Source: Bifidobacterium goeldii
Lineage (GTDB): Bacteria > Actinomycetota > Actinomycetes > Actinomycetales > Bifidobacteriaceae
Assembly (NCBI RefSeq): GCF_003951095.1
Contig: NZ_QXGL01000001.1
Coordinates: forward strand, 620,001 to 684,000
Direction: 5' to 3'
DNA: 64,000 nt
Part shown: in pieces, positions 63,898 to 64,000 of the stretch
Position numbering within the stretch: position 1 is the first letter of the stretch
How the letters are laid out: each line of letters begins with the position of its first letter
Notes under the pieces: model-generated
The model's database searches: none
The model's input: only the letters and a program-made list of their open reading frames with translations
Told to the model about the DNA's origin: nothing
Position numbers and translations under genes: made by a program

Positions 63898-63967
63898 GGT
63901 TCGCACGCGATGGTGTAACTATGCAAAATGCCATCCCGTGCGAACCGTTGAGGGCATGGGATGGCAT
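63898..63967 (+). terminator. Interlocked stem pairs after the DUF2252 gene
   Basis: GGTTCGCACG (63898-63907) pairs with CGTGCGAACC (63937-63946), and ATGCCATCCC (63928-63937) pairs with GGGATGGCAT (63958-63967). Both are 10-bp perfect stems. The second begins in the loop of the first and ends beyond it, a pseudoknot-like order, so they are either alternative hairpins or a pseudoknot. It starts nine bases after the stop codon. No T run follows. Confidence 0.6.
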
Positions 63968-64000
63968 AACGTGTCGAGGCAGCCGGCTATTGCGCTTACT

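Overview
The window reads as a chromosomal segment of a Bifidobacterium species. The best single clue is the tmRNA on the minus strand near 28 kb, whose encoded tag is AKSNRTEFALAA, a bifidobacterial-type tag. Supporting clues are a moderately high G+C content, strong G/C-ending codon bias in highly expressed genes such as ldh, actinobacterial families (bL37, a SigH/SigR-type sigma factor, HelD/HelR, CGAAC...GTTCG LexA boxes), a fermentative L-lactate dehydrogenase, and a lysine/ornithine-type MurE with a FemX-like bridge enzyme. The species cannot be fixed from sequence alone.

Layout. 0-2.5 kb: an aldose 1-epimerase, a 24-residue bL37 ribosomal protein gene, and a convergent sigma factor / Cys-rich partner pair. 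2.5-10.8 kb: a cell-wall-oriented stretch with MurE (outside the division cluster), a FemABX ligase, a PLP aminotransferase of the DegT class, a large secreted ricin/LGFP/NlpC-P60 protein with a membrane-anchored neighbour, and an ATP-grasp ligase. 11.1-16.5 kb: smc and folC. 16.6-18.8 kb: an Xaa-Pro aminopeptidase and a Nudix hydrolase. 18.9-22.4 kb: the amino-sugar genes nagA and nagB with a divergent ROK regulator. 22.5-27.8 kb: cutC, then a ROK regulator, a sugar kinase, a VOC protein and an FHS-type sugar permease, probably one ketose/hexose utilisation locus. 27.9-28.3 kb: ssrA.

28.4-43.5 kb is a nearly complete dcw cluster on the minus strand: mraZ, rsmH, ftsL-like, ftsI, a degenerate MurE-like gene, murF, mraY, murD, ftsW, murG, murC, ftsQ. 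It lacks ftsA/ftsZ and ddl and starts from a textbook MraZ operator. The usual murE slot holds a shortened MurE-like protein with no ATP-binding loop, while the intact murE is at 2.5 kb. FtsQ, FtsW and the FtsL-like protein all carry long low-complexity cytoplasmic N-termini.

43.7-64 kb: a HelD/HelR-like RNA polymerase motor, serA, nrdR, a LysM membrane protein divergent from lexA with LexA boxes between them, a CDF metal exporter, ldh, hflX, an RsmC-like methyltransferase, hrpA, a secreted Cys-rich protein, an MFS exporter, glnA and a DUF2252 protein.

The points most worth following up are the MurE-like pseudoenzyme, the SOS-linked LysM protein, the sigma partner lacking the canonical zinc anti-sigma motif, and two intergenic arrays of long hairpins (10.86-11.1 kb and 50.3-50.6 kb). 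No tRNA, rRNA operon, CRISPR array, insertion sequence or prophage was found.
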